A DNA stretch of 64,000 nt from Nicoliella spurrieriana (GCF_023380205.1 NZ_CP093360.1:279861-343860), one strand, 5' to 3'. Positions 35,888 through 45,332 are shown, counted from the stretch's first letter. Numbers and translations: made by a program. Notes: generated by a model from the sequence alone, not told the origin.

Positions 35888-37861
35888 TTAATTTCGATAC
35901 CGATTAAACCATTCTAACACATCATCGATTCTTTGCATTCTTAAATTCGGCAACCCATTCCTGGATAATCCATGAAATGATTGTGGATATCTAACGTAAT
36001 CACAATCCGTTCCGGTTTGCTTAACGGCGGTAAATAACGCTTCACTTTGATTCAACGGACAGCGCATATCATATTCACCATGTTGAATTCTCACCGGCGT
36101 AGTAACATTATGGGCATACTTCAACGGTGACTTATCCCAATAGACGGCCAATGCATCTTTGTCGTTGAACAGGTCCAGCCCCAGTTGATTTCGACAGAAC
36201 CAAAAACCAATATCACTGGTGCCATAAAAGGAATGCCAGTCAGTCGCTGGCCTTTGAACACAGGCCGCTTTAAAGCGATCGGTGTGCCCAATCATCCATG
36301 AAGACATAAAACCACCGTAAGAACCACCAGCAACAAAAACATTCTTGGCATCCAACGTTGAATAGTTAGCTAATGCGTATTCTAACCCAGCCATTAAGTC
36401 TAAGTAGTCATTTTCGCCATAATGGTTAACTACATCCGTCTCAAATGCCTGTCCGTAGGTCGTGGAGCCCCGTGGATTTACAAAGACAACTGAATACCCA
36501 TTATTTGCAAGCGTTTGAAATTCATGAAAGAAGGTTTCCCCGTATGCATAATGGGGGCCACCGTGAATATACAGGATGACCGGACTGAGGTCAGAATGGT
36601 TAGCATGGAGGACCCAACCGTCTAGGTCGACCTGATCATCAGTCGATCGATATGTAAAATGACTGTGCTTAGCGTATTCATGGTCCTTCTCATATTCTAA
36701 ATTAGGATTATATAAACTAGTTAATGCTTGATTTGATAACGATAAGCGGCAAAGTTCATTCGGTTGTTCCTGCTTCGAAACACTTAATAGTAGTTGGTGC
36801 GCGTCCAAAACGCAAAAATCATAGACTTCACTTTCATCCTGGTAAACTGATTCGTACTTTAATCCCGTATTTAGTAATAGTGCACTCATTCCATGATGAT
36901 AAGCTGCAACGACACAGCGATCACTGTCTAGCCAACGAACACTCTTACATGATTGGTGTTGGACAAAGTCAGCAGCTAAACAGGCGCCCACTCCCGGTGC
37001 AAACCCACAATCAAACTCGTCATCATCCCCAGTTACATTTGCCAACTGATGACTTTTTAAATCATAGCGCCAAAGATTATTGACCGTACACATTGGATGC
37101 ACATTCGTATTACCAACTAACGCCAGTTTTTGACCATCAGGTGCAAACTCGACATCTGAAAAAATGCCATCAGGAACATCCTTAGTAACAAATGTGGTTT
37201 CATGATTCGCCAGGTTAAATAGATAAACCCCCATCGAAGCATCGTAATCAGTGGTCATCTCGGGATGATTTTGCTGCGTATATGCAACTAAGGTGCCATC
37301 ATCATTTACCGAATTTAAGTTAAAATTAGTCTTACTTTCAAAAACAGTTGATGCAGTTAGGCTATCTAAATCCAGCCGAACCAAACGATACCTTAAATCA
37401 TTAGGTAACCAACCCACCCCATCGGCCCGATTGAATAGCTTAGTTACGTGACGTGACGTTGGAAAAGCGGTCGTGCTATATTTAGTTTTAACATTAGAAT
37501 CCACCGTTTTAAAAAATAATGTCGTTTGATCGCCAGTTAACAGCATCGATTGAATCGTTTGATGCTCATATACTGAATGCGCTACCCCACCATCCAATGG
37601 CATTTTCATTACACTAGTCTTATCAGCTGATTGATGTAAGTATACTAAATCAGTTTTAGTGACCACCGGATTTAAATTTAATCCACCGTTCGTCCATTGT
37701 TTATAATGGTGTTGTGAATCTAAACTAACAACGTTGCTTTGGTATGCATTACTCTTTTGATCAACATTATTTTCTAAAAAGAAATAAAAATGCTCTCCCT
37801 TCACTGGTTGTGTAACTGATTTTAAAGTAAATAAATCTTGATTTTGAACCCCATTTTGCAT
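35888..37861 (-). CDS. S9 family peptidase (acylaminoacyl-peptidase/prolyl oligopeptidase-like)
   Basis: 657 residues. The N-terminal two thirds form a beta-propeller-like domain (TolB-like repeats such as LDSQHHYKQW and VEFAPDGQKLALVG). The C-terminal third is an alpha/beta hydrolase with nucleophile S514 in VAGGSYGGFMSSW, D598 in HGEYDMRCP and H630 in SFHGLSR. There is no signal peptide, so it acts on peptides inside the cell. It is monocistronic behind a T-box with an apparent Ile specifier, so it may be induced to release Ile from peptides. Confidence 0.92.
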   Translation of the reverse strand: MQNGVQNQDLFTLKSVTQPVKGEHFYFFLENNVDQKSNAYQSNVVSLDSQHHYKQWTNGGLNLNPVVTKTDLVYLHQSADKTSVMKMPLDGGVAHSVYEHQTIQSMLLTGDQTTLFFKTVDSNVKTKYSTTAFPTSRHVTKLFNRADGVGWLPNDLRYRLVRLDLDSLTASTVFESKTNFNLNSVNDDGTLVAYTQQNHPEMTTDYDASMGVYLFNLANHETTFVTKDVPDGIFSDVEFAPDGQKLALVGNTNVHPMCTVNNLWRYDLKSHQLANVTGDDDEFDCGFAPGVGACLAADFVQHQSCKSVRWLDSDRCVVAAYHHGMSALLLNTGLKYESVYQDESEVYDFCVLDAHQLLLSVSKQEQPNELCRLSLSNQALTSLYNPNLEYEKDHEYAKHSHFTYRSTDDQVDLDGWVLHANHSDLSPVILYIHGGPHYAYGETFFHEFQTLANNGYSVVFVNPRGSTTYGQAFETDVVNHYGENDYLDLMAGLEYALANYSTLDAKNVFVAGGSYGGFMSSWMIGHTDRFKAACVQRPATDWHSFYGTSDIGFWFCRNQLGLDLFNDKDALAVYWDKSPLKYAHNVTTPVRIQHGEYDMRCPLNQSEALFTAVKQTGTDCDYVRYPQSFHGLSRNGLPNLRMQRIDDVLEWFNRYRN

Positions 37862-37893
37862 ATTGAATCAATCCCTTCATTTATTTAATAATA

Positions 37894-38115
37894 AAAAAAG
37901 CGTCCTTCATTCCATAATGAAATCAAGGACGCTTTAAGCGCGGTACCACCTCTGTTATAACGATTAGTTATCGCTATCACTCTAACAAACCAATTGATTT
38001 GTAGATTCTGTAATGGGAATTCCCAACCTAGGTTACATTATCACCCGGTAGCTCATAGCTGATTTTCACGATTAATCAATTAGTTTCTTACACCAATTTG
38101 AAACCTCTCTGATAA
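37894..38115 (-). promoter_or_regulatory. T-box leader of the S9 peptidase, apparent Ile (AUC) specifier
   Basis: The minus strand has GAGGTGGTACCGCGC (37937-37951) and the terminator AAGCGTCCTT / AAGGACGCTT with T7 (37894-37935). Stem I has the apical loop AAATTGGTGTAA between GTTTC and GAAAC. The pattern GAA-A-AUC-AGCUAUGAG (AUC at 38061-38063) sits at the normal distance. The assignment is by eye. Confidence 0.85.
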
Positions 38116-38149
38116 TTGATTTAATCCTACTTGTGCTATTCAATGCTTT

Positions 38150-39331
38150 TTAATATTCACGTTTGCCCGCTAAGTACACCTGCTTATCCCGTTGTTTAAC
38201 TGCCCTAACATCTGCTAACGGATTAGCATCTAAGACCAAGAAGTCCGCATACTTACCTGGTTTTAATGATCCATATTCTTGATCCACGCCCATTAACTTA
38301 GCGCTATTAAATGACGTTTGAAGGGCCTCAAATGGCGTGACATCTTCATGTGCGACCATTAATGCTAGTTCATCTGGCGTCATGAAAAAGTCGTTGAACG
38401 GTGTTCCAGCATCGGTCCCGAGGGTTACGGGCACTCCCTTTTGCCAAGCATTCTTAACATTGGCAAATGCATCATCCATTGCATCTTGCATCTTTTTCAA
38501 TTCCCAGTCAGGTAACTTACCCTTACCTAATTCGGCTACGCCCCAACCAGCAATCAGGGTCGGTGTTAGGTAGGTTCCCTGCTTTAACATCATTTCAATT
38601 TCTTCATCGTTGACGTAAAAGCCATGTTCGACCGAGTCCACCCCGGCTTTAATGGCGTTCATGATTCCAGGATTCCCCTCAGCATGAGCGGCCACGATAC
38701 GACCCTTGTGGTGGGCTTCATCCACGGCTACCTTCATTTCTTCGACACTGAGTTGGGGGTTAACCATGTTATCACCTTCGGTCATTACCCCACCGGTTGC
38801 CATGATTTTGATCGACATGGCCCCCTTTTTAAGACCCTTTCTTACTGCGTGTCGCATTGCATCTGGTGAATCAACTAGGTGGGCAAAGTTAGGCAAATCG
38901 CCATGTCCGCCGGTCATTGAATATGGCTTCCCTGATGGGAGAATATGGGGAACTTTGGTTAATTCACCCAGCTGAGCTAATTGATTTAACGTGATATCTT
39001 CATCGTAACAGCTACCACACTCTCTAATATATGTAACCCCAGATTCGAGTAATTGATGCAGGTGCTTTTCCGAACGAACGGTCATTCGAATCTTGTTAAC
39101 GTCGGTACCACCGTCACCCTTAGCTTCATCCATCGTAATGTGGGTATGGGCATTAATCAGCCCTGGCATGACGTATTTATTATGTAAATCAACTGAATCA
39201 CTGGGCCCATCACCGGTCCCCACTTTGACTAACTTCCCAGTATCATCATCAACCGTCATCCAGCTATTGGCTGTAACGTGATCCGTTTCACCATCGTATA
39301 AATTAAAATTGCTATAAGTAGTTTCACTCAT
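38150..39331 (-). CDS. Amidohydrolase family protein (prolidase/imidazolonepropionase-like)
   Basis: A 393-residue metal-dependent hydrolase of the amidohydrolase superfamily. The HxH metal pair is in PGLINAHTHITMDEA, the bridging Lys in MSIKIMATGGVM, further ligands in IVAAHAEGNPG and SVEHGFYV, and the final Asp in VTLGTDAGTPFNDF. The C-terminal GSLKPGKYADFLVLDANPL is standard. Related proteins hydrolyse dipeptides such as Xaa-Pro/Xaa-Arg or N-acyl amino acids. Start follows AAGGAGG. It is monocistronic upstream of the Ile T-box, whose terminator does not belong to it. Confidence 0.9.
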   Translation of the reverse strand: MSETTYSNFNLYDGETDHVTANSWMTVDDDTGKLVKVGTGDGPSDSVDLHNKYVMPGLINAHTHITMDEAKGDGGTDVNKIRMTVRSEKHLHQLLESGVTYIRECGSCYDEDITLNQLAQLGELTKVPHILPSGKPYSMTGGHGDLPNFAHLVDSPDAMRHAVRKGLKKGAMSIKIMATGGVMTEGDNMVNPQLSVEEMKVAVDEAHHKGRIVAAHAEGNPGIMNAIKAGVDSVEHGFYVNDEEIEMMLKQGTYLTPTLIAGWGVAELGKGKLPDWELKKMQDAMDDAFANVKNAWQKGVPVTLGTDAGTPFNDFFMTPDELALMVAHEDVTPFEALQTSFNSAKLMGVDQEYGSLKPGKYADFLVLDANPLADVRAVKQRDKQVYLAGKREY

Positions 39332-39555
39332 ATTGGAACCTCCTTTTAATTATTTTCTAATAATATACCTAATTGTTAATTTTGTAAAATTGATTTTAAC
39401 GTTATTAAGTTTGATAATCAAACTTTTTATAAATTAAAATACGATTAAATAAAATTAATTTAAGTTAGTGAAATCAATGGATGCTCCTATGATAGGATAG
39501 ACTACTTTTACAGTGTACACTTTTGGGTTTAATTATTATTAAAGGAGTTTTTATT

Positions 39556-39680
39556 ATGCCAAAATCATATTCAAAGTAATTCAAAGATTATATTATTTAA
39601 GCACGTGCACGACATTAAGTATCTAGATAAGGAATGCGATGTTTCAACTAACATGCTCCGATATTTGGCTAACAGTTAGT
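39556..39680 (+). pseudogene. Degenerate IS3-family transposase OrfA N-terminus
   Basis: After AAAGGAG an ATG opens MPKSYSK and then stops at TAA. Allowing two nonsense changes and a frameshift, the sequence continues as FKDYII..HVHDIKYLDKECDVSTNMLRYLAN. It resembles the N-terminal helix-turn-helix of IS3-type OrfA proteins (Y-[ST]-K-E-F-K then K-E-[YC]-D-V-S). Only about 40 codons survive. A CTCCTATGAT sequence occurs on both sides (about 39484 and 39749), possibly traces of element ends. Confidence 0.5.
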
Positions 39681-39838
39681 TACTGCCCTCATCATTTTAA
39701 TAATTACGTCCTTAAATTTTTCGAATGATTTTTTGAAATAGAAAAAACTCCTATGATCAAACTATAACTGGATTTATACATTTTTATCCGAAATTTAATC
39801 ATTGGAGCATTTCTTTGATTACATAAACTCATCCATAA

Positions 39839-40765
39839 TTACTTATTATATACTGGCGTACAATAATCTTTATACTTACTATTTTTACCAGTTGTTACAC
39901 TAAAAAATAACTCCTTTAAAGATTTTACTAATTTACCCTCATGCCCATCGGCAATTACACGATTATCAACCTCAACCAATGATGTTACTTCCATTGCAGT
40001 ACCTGATACAAATACCTCATCAGCACCGTATAATTCAGTTCTTGAAATGCTTCTTTCTTCAACTGGAATCTCAAATTCATTACTTACTAATTGCATCACC
40101 GTTTCTCTAGTAATGCCCTCCAAAATATTATCCGAAGTCGGTGGGGTTACTAACTTACCGTGTTTTAACATGAAGATATTTTCCCTAGTCCCCTCACTTA
40201 CATGTCCATTATTAGTTAAGAAAAGTGCCTCATCGTATCCATGATTACCAGCTTCTAAAAAAGCTAGTGCTGAGTTCATATATGCGCCTGTAGTTTTAGA
40301 ATGGGGTGGAAGCATATTATCATTTAACCGTTCCCAAGAACTAAATCCAGCCGTTAATTCATCTTTCATTACACGTTTTTTCATCGGTTGGACGTACATA
40401 ATAACTCGAACTACTGGATCTTTTAAATTCGGAGTTATATCGTTAGAGTCATTTAACACTAGCGGCCTAACATATGTAGTCTGTTTTAAGTTATTTTTCA
40501 CCAGTAGTTGCTTTGTAAAATCAATCATTTGATCAACCGAATAGGGAAAATTAAGATTAGTTATCTTGGTGCATTCTTTCAGTCGTTTAAAGTGATCTTT
40601 TAATCGAAACCCATAAAGTTGTTGCTCATCTTCATTCCAATATGCTCGAAATCCTTCAAAAACACCAAGACCATAGTTTAATGCTTTACTCCTAACGCCC
40701 ACTTTGACCTCATGCTCTAATTTAAATTCTCCGTTATCAAATACGTACGACTCATTATTATCCAT
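39839..40765 (-). CDS. ilvE: Branched-chain amino acid aminotransferase (class IV)
   Basis: A 308-residue class IV PLP aminotransferase interconverting Ile, Leu and Val with their 2-keto acids. Signatures are the N-terminal LNYGLGVFEGFRAY, the PLP Lys in PHSKTTGAYMNSALAFLEA, GYDEALFLTNNGHVSEGTRENIFM (class IV motif), and ELYGADEVFVSGTAMEVTS. It is the last gene of a five-gene operon behind an Ile-coding leader peptide, which fits control by isoleucine supply. Confidence 0.93.
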   Translation of the reverse strand: MDNNESYVFDNGEFKLEHEVKVGVRSKALNYGLGVFEGFRAYWNEDEQQLYGFRLKDHFKRLKECTKITNLNFPYSVDQMIDFTKQLLVKNNLKQTTYVRPLVLNDSNDITPNLKDPVVRVIMYVQPMKKRVMKDELTAGFSSWERLNDNMLPPHSKTTGAYMNSALAFLEAGNHGYDEALFLTNNGHVSEGTRENIFMLKHGKLVTPPTSDNILEGITRETVMQLVSNEFEIPVEERSISRTELYGADEVFVSGTAMEVTSLVEVDNRVIADGHEGKLVKSLKELFFSVTTGKNSKYKDYCTPVYNK

Positions 40766-40793
40766 TAAAATTACCTCACTATTTATTATTCAA

Positions 40794-41732
40794 TTAAGCC
40801 TTCATTTGCTCAGATAAATGAACTAATTTAACTAGCATTTCATGATGCGGCGCTGTTAATCCATGTTCAGTTGCTTTTTTAACAATGTAACCATTAATAT
40901 AGTCAACTTCAGTTGGTCGATTATGACTCATATCCTGATACATTGATGGTCGGTGATCCTTAAGGCGTCTGTTTTCGTCAGCAATTACTTTCGTCATTTC
41001 ATCAGCACTTTTGAGCATTTTAACCCCATCAGCATCAGCAACTTCATAAGCTTCATTAACTAACTCAGATGTAAGTTCATCTGCCTCGCTAAACGTTTGA
41101 TATTCACCCATTGTAATATCCATTAAAGTACATAGCGTGTTAACAACAGAATTAAGTAATAACTTCTGCCACAACGTTCCCTTGTAATTTTCCGAAAGGC
41201 TTGGATTCATTCCTGCTTTATCAAATTCATCAACAACCTGATTAGTAAAATCATCTGGTTGCTCAGTTACATTAACTAAGTGGACTTGCCCAGATCCGCG
41301 TTCACCCATTACATTTACATCCCCAGGACCGTTTAAAATGCTTGCTGCAAAAGCAGTTCCAGCAATGATATGTTGCCTAGGCACATATTTGGAAATTACA
41401 TCAACTGCACCCATTCCATTTTGATTAGTTAAAACATAAGTATTTTGATTCAAAAAATGCTTACTTGCTTCCAATGTTTTTTCATTATCCATTTGTTTAA
41501 CAAATAAGATAACCAAATCTGGTGACTCATTATATTCTTCCGGCTTAAACATGTTTACATGAACCAGATGTCTATCGCTACCATTTCTTGCCACGAATAC
41601 TCCACCCTGTTCTTTTACCTTGTTATAATTTTTATCCCAAGGTTCAACAAAATCAACATCAGTTCCAGCTGACTGAAGCAATAGTCCATATCTTAATCCC
41701 ATTGCACCAGCACCTAATACAGCAACTTTCAT
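40794..41732 (-). CDS. panE: Ketopantoate reductase family 2-keto acid reductase (PanE/ApbA)
   Basis: 312 residues. The Rossmann motif VLGAGAMGLRYGLLLQSAG and the ApbA C-terminal helical domain with the catalytic Lys region NYKGTLWQKLLLNSVVNTL are clear. The family reduces 2-dehydropantoate, but in lactic acid bacteria PanE members act as D-2-hydroxyacid dehydrogenases on branched-chain 2-keto acids. Its place next to ilvE under Ile control favours the latter role. It lies 28 bases upstream of ilvE. Confidence 0.88.
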   Translation of the reverse strand: MKVAVLGAGAMGLRYGLLLQSAGTDVDFVEPWDKNYNKVKEQGGVFVARNGSDRHLVHVNMFKPEEYNESPDLVILFVKQMDNEKTLEASKHFLNQNTYVLTNQNGMGAVDVISKYVPRQHIIAGTAFAASILNGPGDVNVMGERGSGQVHLVNVTEQPDDFTNQVVDEFDKAGMNPSLSENYKGTLWQKLLLNSVVNTLCTLMDITMGEYQTFSEADELTSELVNEAYEVADADGVKMLKSADEMTKVIADENRRLKDHRPSMYQDMSHNRPTEVDYINGYIVKKATEHGLTAPHHEMLVKLVHLSEQMKA

Positions 41733-41747
41733 AAATTACACCCCTAA

Positions 41748-42743
41748 TTATTTTTGAATTGTAACCGCAATATTTCCATACTGTGACTTGTTCATCATTA
41801 ACTCATATCCTTGTTTAACATTCCTTAAATTAAAAATATGTGAATCAACCACTGGATGCCACTGGTATTTATCGTATAATTCGAGCATCTTTTTAAATTC
41901 GGATTGAGTTCCACCTGTTGACCCCTTCATTACCCATTGATTAAAAAATAATCTTCTTAAATCAAATGTTATTTCGTCACCGCTAGAACTACCAAATGTA
42001 ACAACTGTGCCTCCAAATTTAAGTAATTCAAAATCTCGATTTAGGGTTGCAGGCCCAACGTCGTCAATTACAATGTCTACCGGAGCAACTTTTTCCGCCC
42101 AATTATCAGAATCAAGAACTACTTCATCTGCTCCTAATTCCTCTGCCTTGGCCAATTTATCTTGATGTCTAGAAGAAACGATCACCGTTGCTCCGAGTGA
42201 TTTAAGCATCATAATCATATTAGTAGCAACAGCTCCACCGGCTCCTGGAACAAATACCCTTTGGCCTGCATGGACTTGACCCTTAGTAAAAACAGCTCGA
42301 TATGCAGTTAAAGCGCTAAGGGATAACACCCCAGCCTCTGTCCAGTCTAAATATGATGGCTTTTTGCTAACTTGTTTATAACTAATTACCACCTTATCTG
42401 CTAACGTTCCATTACGAGGATAGCCAAGTACCTCCATGTTAGTTGGTGGAACATTTGTATGGGTGCCCCATAGTAATGGGTTAATAATAACCTCATCACC
42501 AACTTTAAATTCTCTAACATCCCTTCCAACTTCAGAAATAACCCCAGCCCCATCTGATCCTGGAATCAAAGCCGGTTGCTGTGAATCATGATGACCATTT
42601 AAAACGAATAAATCATGATGGTTAAGTCCCGCACTTTTTAAGTTAATTAATACTTCGTCCGCGTTAGGTTTGGGAGTCTCAACCCCTTGCGAAAACGATA
42701 AATGATCAACTCCTAATCCACCTTCATGTATTACTGCGTCCAT
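41748..42743 (-). CDS. Medium-chain dehydrogenase, quinone oxidoreductase-like (zinc-independent)
   Basis: A 331-residue MDR superfamily oxidoreductase. The N-terminal GroES-like domain has NHHDLFVLNGHH and IPGSDGAGVISEVG, and the NADPH domain GAGGAVATNMIMMLKSLGATVIV. The usual catalytic zinc Cys is absent, so it is of the quinone reductase/enoyl reductase type and could reduce a conjugated double bond. Position in the Ile-attenuated operon suggests it acts on an unsaturated precursor related to the hydratase substrate (inference). Ribosome binding site AGGAGG. Confidence 0.85.
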   Translation of the reverse strand: MDAVIHEGGLGVDHLSFSQGVETPKPNADEVLINLKSAGLNHHDLFVLNGHHDSQQPALIPGSDGAGVISEVGRDVREFKVGDEVIINPLLWGTHTNVPPTNMEVLGYPRNGTLADKVVISYKQVSKKPSYLDWTEAGVLSLSALTAYRAVFTKGQVHAGQRVFVPGAGGAVATNMIMMLKSLGATVIVSSRHQDKLAKAEELGADEVVLDSDNWAEKVAPVDIVIDDVGPATLNRDFELLKFGGTVVTFGSSSGDEITFDLRRLFFNQWVMKGSTGGTQSEFKKMLELYDKYQWHPVVDSHIFNLRNVKQGYELMMNKSQYGNIAVTIQK

Positions 42744-42761
42744 ATTCTAATCCTCCTAACA

Positions 42762-44141
42762 TTATTTAATATGCTTTTTCTTCGTTTCCGGAACAAAAAA
42801 TATAGTTACTAAAACGGCAAGTAACGAGAGAACACTCATTGCGTATAAAACTGCCTTAAATCCAAAGCTGCTTAACAGCCAGACAACAATAAATGGAGTA
42901 ACCATAGTTGCACCCTTAGCAAAAGTATTCGCAAGCCCGACCCCTCTTAATCTAAAACTAGTTGGAAACATCTCTGGGATAAATGCTCCGAAAACCGTAG
43001 AGATTAAAACATAAATAAATAGGGTCAGTAGAAAACCAAATGTAATTAATCCTAGACTGGTTGTTTGATATGTATAACCCAATCCTAAAACCACCATTGC
43101 AATAAAGCTTAGTAATAAATTGAATTTACGCCCTAGTCTATCTACAAGTAGCATTCCCAATAGTGCTCCTAATGGTGCAGCAACCATCATAATCGTTGAC
43201 AGCCCTAATGATTGTGATAACCCATGTCCAGATTTAGCTAACATTGTTGGCTCCCAGTTTACAAAAGTATATTCACAAACATCAGCAACTATTAATACGA
43301 ATGAAGTAATGACAACTCGCCAAAATAGCTTTGTACTACTATATGTAACTTTATCTGCCTGATCCATTTCATTCTGAACTTTATTACTATTACGCTTTTC
43401 ATCTAACAACTTATCATGATTAGGATCATCCTTTTCCATTTGATTAACAATTGCTTCAGCTTCTGCATATCTGCCCTTAGAAAATAACCATCTGGGTGAT
43501 TCTGGTAATTCTCGACGTAACACCCAAACAAATAACGCAAACACTCCCACTCCGATAAATAGTACTCGCCAACCTAAACTAGGAATGATTAATGAACTCA
43601 TCAACATCCCTAAAGGAGAACCCCAACAGGTAATTGCGGTCATGCCCACGGCCCATCGACCACGTTTGTTTACTGGAGCAAATTCATTAATCATCGAAAA
43701 ACCAGTAACTAATTCTGCTCCCATTCCAATACAACTAAGTCCACGTAAAACAATTAACCAAGTCATATTAGGAGCAACTGCACTTAGCATTGTCATGACT
43801 CCAAAGAATACTAAGTTTAATTGGTAGGCATGTCTACGTCCTAACTTATCTCCCAAAAAGCCTGCTGATAATGATCCCACTAATAATCCAAATGAACTAG
43901 CAGACATCAGAGATGCAGTTTGACCTAAGCTAGCATAACCTGATTTCACTAATGAACTGGCAACTCCACTAGCCAGATAAAAGTCAATTGACCTAACCAC
44001 CATTCCAGCTAATACTAACCAAAAAACTTTTTTGAACGTCCTACCAGTTGGTAAATTATCCAATCTAAGATCCAAATCCTCAACGTCTGATTTTGAATAA
44101 ACGCCGTCTAATTCTTTTTCTTTTCCCATTACTTCAAGCAT
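42762..44141 (-). CDS. MFS transporter, aromatic acid/sugar-type (AAHS/SP-like)
   Basis: 459 residues with 12 predicted membrane segments and a long central loop. Motif A is FLGDKLGRRHAYQLN and the second-half copy is LVDRLGRKFNLL. After segment 6 comes ELPESPRWLFSKGRYAEAE, typical of the sugar porter and organic acid:proton symporter groups. It probably imports an organic or keto acid for the operon. Start uses GGGGATG; a second Met (MGKEKE) four codons on is possible. Confidence 0.88.
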   Translation of the reverse strand: MLEVMGKEKELDGVYSKSDVEDLDLRLDNLPTGRTFKKVFWLVLAGMVVRSIDFYLASGVASSLVKSGYASLGQTASLMSASSFGLLVGSLSAGFLGDKLGRRHAYQLNLVFFGVMTMLSAVAPNMTWLIVLRGLSCIGMGAELVTGFSMINEFAPVNKRGRWAVGMTAITCWGSPLGMLMSSLIIPSLGWRVLFIGVGVFALFVWVLRRELPESPRWLFSKGRYAEAEAIVNQMEKDDPNHDKLLDEKRNSNKVQNEMDQADKVTYSSTKLFWRVVITSFVLIVADVCEYTFVNWEPTMLAKSGHGLSQSLGLSTIMMVAAPLGALLGMLLVDRLGRKFNLLLSFIAMVVLGLGYTYQTTSLGLITFGFLLTLFIYVLISTVFGAFIPEMFPTSFRLRGVGLANTFAKGATMVTPFIVVWLLSSFGFKAVLYAMSVLSLLAVLVTIFFVPETKKKHIK

Positions 44142-44161
44142 TATTTATCATCCCCAATCAA

Positions 44162-44947
44162 TTATTTAACATTTAAGGTTACAAACCCTAAACCCTTACT
44201 AAAGTTCGCACGCCAACTGCCCTTTGCTAAATCTACTGTTTTGGAAGTTCCGGTGGTTACAAACTGCCCCTTAGTTAAGCAATTTCCACTATTGTCAAGC
44301 TTTTCGACTAACCATTTTAAAGAATTCAGTGGGTTTCCTAATACTGATGATGATTTAGATTGGCCTAGAGCATTTCCGTCATGTTCCAATTCCATAGTTA
44401 CATCTGCTAAATCCAATGGATTTAAATCTGTGGTAGCAACACTTTTCCCGACCACTAATAAATTAGCCATTGCATCATCCGCCATAAATAATTCTTTACT
44501 AAGTTTTCTAAACCAATCTCTAAAACGTGAATCTGGTAATTCAAATGCCGGTAATGCGTCAACCTTGGATAATAGAGTGGTTAAATCGTCACCCGGCAAT
44601 AAAGTATCATTCACTTTAAAAGCAACTTCAACTTCTAAAAACGGTTTAAATTGTTCGTTCAAAACCACCGTTCCTCCAGATAAAACAAGTTGATTAGCAC
44701 TTAATTTCCCAAAAATTGGTTGATTATAGTTATATCCCTTTTGTGATTTTTCGCTAGTTAAGCTTACTTTGTAGGCTGCTACCTTATTATTTTCACCATT
44801 TAATGCGTTATAAACTAATTCTTGAACGCTATATCCATCACTTTCATCATTAAGCATTGCCTTAAATGGTTGCCAAGCAAGTGAATGTCGATCCTCATTT
44901 GCTAAAACTAAACTATTTGATACCTCATCTACATTATTTTTACTCAT
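44162..44947 (-). CDS. 2-keto-4-pentenoate hydratase (MhpD) family protein, second copy
   Basis: About 261 residues from MSKNNVDEV behind AAGGAGG. An upstream extension runs through the terminator and is rejected. It shares with 816-1643 the blocks AAYKVSLTSEKSQ, LEVEVAFKVNDTLLPGDDL, AFELPDSRFRDWFRKLSK and VLGNPLNSLKWLVEKL. As first gene after the Ile attenuator it is the most directly controlled. The family hydrates or decarboxylates 2-keto acids with an adjacent double bond. Confidence 0.87.
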   Translation of the reverse strand: MSKNNVDEVSNSLVLANEDRHSLAWQPFKAMLNDESDGYSVQELVYNALNGENNKVAAYKVSLTSEKSQKGYNYNQPIFGKLSANQLVLSGGTVVLNEQFKPFLEVEVAFKVNDTLLPGDDLTTLLSKVDALPAFELPDSRFRDWFRKLSKELFMADDAMANLLVVGKSVATTDLNPLDLADVTMELEHDGNALGQSKSSSVLGNPLNSLKWLVEKLDNSGNCLTKGQFVTTGTSKTVDLAKGSWRANFSKGLGFVTLNVK

Positions 44948-45020
44948 AAATAAAATCCTCCTTAAAATTATTAAACAAAACTTTCTAAATCTTGCCTCCC
45001 TATTGATAAATTTTAAATAT

Positions 45021-45214
45021 AAAAACAAAAAATCCACACAGTTTTTAAAAGCTGTGTGGATTTTCCATTGTTTCGGATTTTCCAAAGGGGCATCCACACA
45101 GATTTCTTATAATCTGTGTGGACTTAATTGGTTGTTGTTATAACAGAATTAAAAATTCCTTAGCCATCGCAGATTATGATCTAAATAATAATAATAATAA
45201 TTAGAATCATAATC
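45021..45214 (-). promoter_or_regulatory. Ile attenuator with six complementary segments
   Basis: On the minus strand, segment 1 (GATTATGAT, 45206-45214, in leader codons) pairs with segment 2 (ATCATAATCTG, 45170-45180, right after the stop). Segment 2 alternatively pairs eight perfect bases with segment 3 (CAGATTAT within the 5' arm at 45109-45123). Hairpin A is 45092-45123; terminator hairpin B is 45031-45062 with a T-rich tail (45021-45032). A and B share CCACACAG / CTGTGTGG, so the A 3' arm can pair with the B 5' arm as antiterminator. A ribosome stalled on Ile codons covers segment 1, frees 2 to take 3, and so lets the antiterminator form. A ribosome at the stop covers 2 and allows termination. 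Confidence 0.88.
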
Positions 45215-45291
45215 GCAATTACTAAAGTCAAAGCTGAATTAATATTAAATTGTAAGTTATTAATTTTTAAATTACTATTCAACCTTAACAT
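45181..45291 (-). CDS. Leader peptide ending in a run of Ile (36 residues)
   Basis: ATG follows GGGAGTG by eight bases. The peptide has 36 residues, is rich in Ile, Leu and Asn, and ends VIAIMILIIIIII, with six consecutive ATT codons before TAG. The gene is too short for routine calling. It lies between a near-consensus promoter (45333-45361) and a terminator, and precedes an operon containing ilvE. The pattern matches the leader peptides of the enterobacterial ilv operons in design, not in sequence. Confidence 0.85.
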   Translation of the reverse strand: MLRLNSNLKINNLQFNINSALTLVIAIMILIIIIII

Positions 45292-45332
45292 TATAACTGC
45301 ACTCCCTTGATTTATTATTTAAGTTGAAACAA

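Noticed and set aside
45181..45204. ATT trinucleotide run as a simple microsatellite
   Set aside because: It lies in frame in a leader with a ribosome binding site, ends in a stop, and is followed by a matching set of alternative hairpins and an operon containing ilvE; chance slippage alone does not explain the context.
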